A program made the position numbers and the translations under genes. The notes under the pieces are model-generated. The model searched no databases. It was given only the letters and a program-made list of their open reading frames with translations, and was not told where the DNA came from. A DNA stretch of 64,000 bases from Cereibacter_A sp052244495 (lineage in GTDB: Bacteria; Pseudomonadota; Alphaproteobacteria; Rhodobacterales; Rhodobacteraceae): NCBI GenBank assembly GCA_052244495.1, contig JBQPXH010000004.1. One strand, given 5' to 3'. Each line of letters opens with the position of its first letter. Positions within the stretch are counted from its first letter, which is position 1. Shown here in pieces: positions 60,240 through 64,000 of the stretch.

Positions 60240-60911
60240 GTGATCGCCTTCGACAATGTCGCCTACAGCTATGGCGGGGCCGAGCTCCTGTCCGAGATAT
60301 CTCTGCGCCTCACGCCCGGCTCGTTCCATTTCCTGACGGGGCCTTCGGGCTCCGGCAAGTCCACATTCCTCAAGCTCTGCTATGCGGAACTGCTGCCCAC
60401 GGCCGGCAGCGTGACCATCTTCGACCGCGAGGTGCGCGCACTCGGGCGCGACGAGGTGGCGCGCATGCGCCGGCGCATCGGCGTGGTGCATCAGGATTGC
60501 CAGTTTCTCGACCATCTCCCGCTTGCGGCGAACGTTACGCTGCCCCTCACCGTCACGGGCCGCGACACGAACGCGCAGGATCTGGCGGATCTGATGTCCT
60601 GGGTCGGGCTGGGCCAGCTGGCCGATGCCCTGCCGCCGTCGCTCTCGGGCGGCGAACGCCAGCGGGGAGCGGTGGCCCGCGCGATCATCACCTCGCCCGA
60701 CGTGCTTCTGGCCGACGAGCCCACGGGCAACCTCGACTGGGACATGTCGCTCAGGCTCCTGAAGCTGCTGGTGGAGCTGAACCGGATGGGCACGACGATC
60801 CTCGTCGCCACGCACGACCTCAACCTCATCCGCAATGCCAAGCAGCAGGTGGCGGCGCGCGTCCTGCGGATCTCGAACCGGCGCATCCAGCTTGCGGGGG
60901 CCGATCTGTGA
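60240..60911 (+). CDS. ftsE: Cell division ATP-binding protein FtsE
   Basis: 223 residues from the GTG at 60240, eight bases after GGGGAG; this gives the normal FtsE length while the frame's upstream extension is not conserved in type. Walker A GPSGSGKS (K40), signature LSGGERQRG, Walker B VLLADEPTGNLD. With FtsX it forms a type VII ABC complex at the septum that controls periplasmic peptidoglycan hydrolases. Divergent from the zinc-ribbon gene over 166 bases. Confidence 0.95.
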   Translation: MIAFDNVAYSYGGAELLSEISLRLTPGSFHFLTGPSGSGKSTFLKLCYAELLPTAGSVTIFDREVRALGRDEVARMRRRIGVVHQDCQFLDHLPLAANVTLPLTVTGRDTNAQDLADLMSWVGLGQLADALPPSLSGGERQRGAVARAIITSPDVLLADEPTGNLDWDMSLRLLKLLVELNRMGTTILVATHDLNLIRNAKQQVAARVLRISNRRIQLAGADL

Positions 60912-61810
60912 CCTTCCGCGAGCTTCTGAGCGAGATCACGACCCCGGACCGGCAGGCCGACCGCGTGGTGCCACCCTCGGGACACACCGCGTGGCTCACC
61001 GGATTCACTGCCGGAACCATGGCCTTCCTCGCGGTCTTCGCGCTCGCCCTTTCGCTGGCGGCGGGGCGTCTGGCCGACCGCTGGGGCGAGGCGCTGGAGC
61101 GGACCGCCACGATCCGGATCTCGGCGCCCGAGGAGCAGATGGAGGTCCAGACCCGCGCGGCGCTCGACCTGCTCGCCACGACGCCCGGCGTGGCCTCGGC
61201 CCGCGCGCTGACCGACGAGGAGGAGCATGCGCTGCTCGAGCCCTGGTTCGGCGCGGATCTGCCCCTCGACACGCTGCCGATCCCGCGGCTGATCGAGTTG
61301 CAGGAAGAGGGAGAGGGCTACGACGCGGAGGGCCTGCGCCAGCGGCTCGCGGCCGAGGCGCCGGGCGCGGTGCTCGACGACCACCTGCGGTGGCGCCAGC
61401 CGCTCGCGGTCGCGGCCTCGCGGTTGCGGCTGCTGGGGGCGGTGTCGATCCTGCTGATCCTGGCCAGCACGGCCGCGATGATCACGCTGGCCGCCAATGC
61501 CTCGCTCGCGGCCAACGCGAAGGTGATTGGCGTGCTGCGCCTCGTCGGTGCGCGCGACATCTACATCGTGCGCGCCTTCGTGCGGCGCTTCACGCTCAGG
61601 GCGCTGACCGGAGCTGCCGCGGGCACGGTGGCAGGGCTTCTCGCCGTGGCGCTCCTGCCATCGGCCGATGCGGCGGGCGGCTTTCTCACCGGGCTGGGAT
61701 TCCAAGGCGCAGGATGGCTCCTGCCGTTCCTGCTGCCGCCGGTTGCCGCAGTGACCGCCTTCGCCGCGACCCGCGCCGCCGCATTCCGAAAGCTCAAGGA
61801 ACTCACCTGA
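60908..61810 (+). CDS. ftsX: Cell division permease FtsX
   Basis: 300 residues from a GTG that overlaps the ftsE stop (GTGA). Cytoplasmic start, helix 1 (WLTGFTAGTMAFLAVFALAL), a periplasmic domain of about 120 residues that would contact a hydrolase activator, and three C-terminal helices. The layout is that of FtsX. Overlaps plsC by TGATG. Confidence 0.93.
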   Translation: MTFRELLSEITTPDRQADRVVPPSGHTAWLTGFTAGTMAFLAVFALALSLAAGRLADRWGEALERTATIRISAPEEQMEVQTRAALDLLATTPGVASARALTDEEEHALLEPWFGADLPLDTLPIPRLIELQEEGEGYDAEGLRQRLAAEAPGAVLDDHLRWRQPLAVAASRLRLLGAVSILLILASTAAMITLAANASLAANAKVIGVLRLVGARDIYIVRAFVRRFTLRALTGAAAGTVAGLLAVALLPSADAAGGFLTGLGFQGAGWLLPFLLPPVAAVTAFAATRAAAFRKLKELT

Positions 61811-62535
61811 TGCGCACAGCGCTGCAATGGATCCGGTCCTTCGTCTTCAACATCGTCATGTACGCCTCGATGATCCTCATCGCCCTGGCCTTCACGCCGC
61901 TGGTGCTGGTGGACAGGAAGTGGGCGCCGGTCTGGATGCGGCTCTTCGCCCGGTGGACGCGGTTCGCGCTGCGCTGGATCGCGGGCCTGAAGACCGAGGT
62001 GCGAGGACAGGTCCCGACGGGCGCCGCCCTCATCGCATCGAAGCACCAGAGCTTTCTTGATTCCATCGTGCTCTTCTCGGTCCTGCCCGCGCCGCGGTTC
62101 ATCATGAAGAAGCAACTCGCCTGGATCCCACTGATGGGCTGGATGGCGATCCGCGCCGGGTTCATCCCCGTCGATCGCGGCAAGCGCGGTGCAGCCGTGA
62201 AGAAGATGATGGCCGACGTCGAGAAGGGTCGCGAGACGCCGGGTCAGCTCATCATCTATCCGCAGGGTACGCGGGTCGCTCCGGGCAAGCACCTGCCCTA
62301 CAAGATGGGCACGGCCGCGCTCTATGGCCAGCTGGAACAGGACTGTTATCCCGTCGCGGCCAATGTGGGCGTCTTCTGGCCCAGGCACGGGATCTATCGC
62401 CGCCCCGGCACCGCGGTGGTGGAATTCCTGCCGCCGATCCCGCCGGGTCACACCGCCGCCGCCTTCATGGTCGAGCTCGAGGGAGCCATCGAGACGACGT
62501 CCAACCGGCTCATCGCCGAGGCGCAGGCGCGCTGA
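61810..62535 (+). CDS. plsC: 1-acyl-sn-glycerol-3-phosphate acyltransferase
   Basis: 241 residues. N-terminal helix (FVFNIVMYASMILIALAFTP), catalytic HX4D motif KHQSFLD with H79 and D84, RAGFIPVDRG as motif II, and motif III IYPQGTR, where the usual Glu of PEGTR is Gln. It acylates lysophosphatidate to phosphatidate, the precursor of the lipids made by pssA, psd and pmtA. Translationally coupled to ftsX, linking lipid synthesis with division. Confidence 0.92.
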   Translation: MRTALQWIRSFVFNIVMYASMILIALAFTPLVLVDRKWAPVWMRLFARWTRFALRWIAGLKTEVRGQVPTGAALIASKHQSFLDSIVLFSVLPAPRFIMKKQLAWIPLMGWMAIRAGFIPVDRGKRGAAVKKMMADVEKGRETPGQLIIYPQGTRVAPGKHLPYKMGTAALYGQLEQDCYPVAANVGVFWPRHGIYRRPGTAVVEFLPPIPPGHTAAAFMVELEGAIETTSNRLIAEAQAR

Positions 62536-62900
62536 TGGCGACCGATCCCCGCACGGCGGCACAGATCGCCGACGCCCTCCGCGACGCGGGCGCCATCTCG
62601 CTTCGCCGGATGTTCGGCGAATATGCGGTCTATCTCGACGGCCGGGTGGTTGGGTTCATCTGCGACGACCAGCTGTTCCTGAAGGACCTGCCGGAGGCGC
62701 GGGCCTTCCTGCCGGAGGCCGCCACCGGACGGCCTTATCCGGGGGCCAGGCTCTACATTGCCATCGCGGACGAGCTTGACGACGAGGAGACGCTGGTCCG
62801 TGCCGTGCGGGCGCTGGCAGAGGTGCTGCCCGTGCCTGCACTCCGGAAGCGGAAGGACCGCGCCTCCGGGCAACGACCCGCGAAACCCGAACACGGCTGA
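62535..62900 (+). CDS. TfoX N-terminal domain protein
   Basis: 121 residues, start overlapping the plsC stop (TGATG). RRMFGEYAVYLDGRVVGFIC and DQLFLKDLPEA match the TfoX N-terminal domain; the C-terminal TfoX domain is missing, as in many stand-alone alphaproteobacterial copies. The basic tail (ALRKRKDRASGQRPAK) is probably flexible. A competence role should not be assumed. Confidence 0.85.
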   Translation: MATDPRTAAQIADALRDAGAISLRRMFGEYAVYLDGRVVGFICDDQLFLKDLPEARAFLPEAATGRPYPGARLYIAIADELDDEETLVRAVRALAEVLPVPALRKRKDRASGQRPAKPEHG

Positions 62901-62964
62901 GGCGGGAGCAGACCGGCCGGTGCCCCGGAAGACCCGGTCCGCAGCCCCGCGCCGGCAGGCCGGA

Positions 62965-63555
62965 TCAGCCCGCGACGTGGCGGATCATCGTGATCGCGGC
63001 GTTGAAGCCGAAGATGTGGCGCAGGGGGCCGATCCCGTGGCTGCGGACGGCGACGAAGCCCGTCCGCTCGTAGAGCGCGCGGGCGCGCCAGTTGGTGTCG
63101 ATGACGTCGAGCCGCACGGCCGGGTAGCCGCGCCGTGTGGCCTCGGCGCAGATTTCGGCCAGAAGCGCGCTGCCGATCCCCTGGCTGCGCATCTCGCGCG
63201 CGACGCAGATCCCGTCGAGCAGGAACCGCTCGTTGTCGACGTCGCCCTGCAGTGCCCGGAGGATGAGGGTGCGCCAGGTGCCGCCCCATGTGCCATAGAC
63301 CGCCCGCATGTCGGCGAAGGTGCCTCCGGCGAACCCGCCCGTCGGCGTCTTGAAACCCGCGAGGCCGATCAAGCGCCCCTCGCCATCGAGAGCGGCGATG
63401 ACGTGATCCGACCGCATGACCCGCTGCAGGAAGGCGAGCGCCCGCGGCTCCGGCCCCATGACACCGCCGAGCTTGCCGCCGAAGGCCTGCCAGTAGAGTT
63501 CCGCAGCCAGTTGCCTCTGCGATGCAGGCAGGCCGTGCAGCAGCGCGACCTTCAT
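62965..63555 (-). CDS. GNAT family N-acetyltransferase
   Basis: 196 residues from the ATG at 63555, which overlaps the stop of the upstream gene (ATGA). The acetyl-CoA motif appears as ICVAREMRSQGIGSALLAEI, followed by YPAVRLDVIDTNWRARALYERTGFV, the classic GNAT motif A/B. Substrate unknown. Coupled translation suggests it works with the truncated gene upstream. Confidence 0.9.
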   Translation of the reverse strand: MKVALLHGLPASQRQLAAELYWQAFGGKLGGVMGPEPRALAFLQRVMRSDHVIAALDGEGRLIGLAGFKTPTGGFAGGTFADMRAVYGTWGGTWRTLILRALQGDVDNERFLLDGICVAREMRSQGIGSALLAEICAEATRRGYPAVRLDVIDTNWRARALYERTGFVAVRSHGIGPLRHIFGFNAAITMIRHVAG

Positions 63556-64000
63556 ATCAGGGCAAGCCGGAGTTGCTCGGCATGACCCGCGCCGAGGATC
63601 CAGCCCTCTTCGGCGCGACCCGGCCAGTCGGGCACGTCCGCGAGGAGATCGTTGAGCGAGCCATCCCGGGCCATGCGCCAGAGCGCGCGCGCCATCAGCC
63701 GCACCTGCGCCGAGTCCTTGATCTCGCCCTCTCGCGTCGCCTTGGTGATCTGCGGCCCGAGGAGCGACGGGTAGATCTCGGCCACCACCAGCGGCCCGGA
63801 GCCGCCCTCGAAGGGCCATGCCGAGGCATGGAAGCGGCGGCGGAGGCGCGCGATCACCGGCAGGCCCAGCAGCGCCTGCGAGCCGACCGAGCCGGTCGTG
63901 TAGAGTTTCCAGACCGGATGGGCCCTCGGCACGGCAAGCTCGACCCGCCGCCGCTCGGCAATGCCGAGGGCCTCGTGGTCGCACAGCTTGCGGTCGGGCA
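63552..64000 (-). CDS. C-terminal part of an unknown protein (window edge)
   Basis: The frame is open to the window edge, leaving about 148 residues. Recognisable blocks are PVWKLYTTGSVGSQALLGLP, VVAEIYPSLLG, KDSAQVRLMARALW and the ending EEGWILGAGHAEQLRLALI. These faintly resemble DUF429 (RNase H-like) proteins, where EVYPS and GWILG occur, but I cannot confirm that. The start lies outside. It is translationally coupled to the GNAT gene. Confidence 0.6.
   Translation of the reverse strand, partial: PDRKLCDHEALGIAERRRVELAVPRAHPVWKLYTTGSVGSQALLGLPVIARLRRRFHASAWPFEGGSGPLVVAEIYPSLLGPQITKATREGEIKDSAQVRLMARALWRMARDGSLNDLLADVPDWPGRAEEGWILGAGHAEQLRLALI

Noticed and set aside
1..64000. Novel defence, secretion, biosynthetic or mobile system
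   Set aside because: Gene by gene the window is housekeeping: no transposases, integrases, restriction or toxin genes, tRNA-flanked boundary or composition shift were seen. Single odd genes exist, but no coherent undescribed multi-gene system.

Overview
The window is core chromosome of a purple non-sulfur alphaproteobacterium very close to Rhodobacter (Cereibacter) sphaeroides. The basis is: high GC with strong G/C third positions; the order ccoNOQP, rdxBHIS (ccoGHIS), universal stress protein, fnrL, hemZ; the hemC/hemE pair with a TGT-N12-ACA site between them; a membrane-anchored cytochrome c-y; and a psd-pssA-pmtA phospholipid cluster. Nothing points to a prophage, plasmid, insertion sequence, CRISPR array or island. 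I found no tRNA or rRNA, one ncRNA (SRP RNA), and no credible new multi-gene system. The interest lies in regulatory sites, degenerate catalytic motifs, small lipoproteins and repeats.

Layout. 1-6.9 kb: C-terminus of holB, tatD, a PhnP-like hydrolase, an AEC transporter, a large DUF2339 membrane protein and a pseudokinase-like protein. 7.2-11.6 kb: heme genes hemC, hemE and hemF with two small envelope proteins. 11.6-16.2 kb: an SDR-fold protein lacking its catalytic lysine, a 16S rRNA methyltransferase, clpS, a HAD phosphatase and a periplasmic D-Ala-D-Ala carboxypeptidase with a SPOR domain. 16.3-27.5 kb: the oxygen-response block, ccoS-I-H-G, ccoP-Q-O-N, a UspA protein, fnrL and hemZ, with four FNR-type palindromes. 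27.6-34.6 kb: a glycosyltransferase at the end of a yejABEF peptide-importer operon.

34.8-44.1 kb: cytochrome c-y, pheA, a START-like protein, nudC, then SRP RNA-dnaX-ybaB-recR, an OpgC-like acyltransferase, a DUF1013 (TrcR-type) regulator and a secreted RNase T2. 44.1-49 kb: a quinone oxidoreductase, COQ9, rpsU, then psd-pssA-pmtA, which together make phosphatidylserine, phosphatidylethanolamine and phosphatidylcholine. 49-56.5 kb: lrp/ald, mscL, a glutathione transferase, tlpA/argH, two small lipoproteins (one LptM-like), a DUF2834 protein, a heptamer tandem repeat and lysA. 56.5-64 kb: a TIGR02302 protein, a zinc-ribbon membrane protein, ftsE-ftsX-plsC-TfoX, a GNAT acetyltransferase and a truncated unknown gene.

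How it works together. FnrL (an Fe-S oxygen sensor) sits between targets with good FNR boxes: the cbb3 oxidase, its assembly operon, a stress protein and the oxygen-independent coproporphyrinogen oxidase HemZ. The oxygen-dependent counterpart HemF and the earlier enzymes HemC and HemE are also here, with a PpsR/CrtJ-type site in the hemC-hemE gap. The window therefore concentrates heme supply, the high-affinity oxidase that consumes that heme, and the sensor coordinating both.
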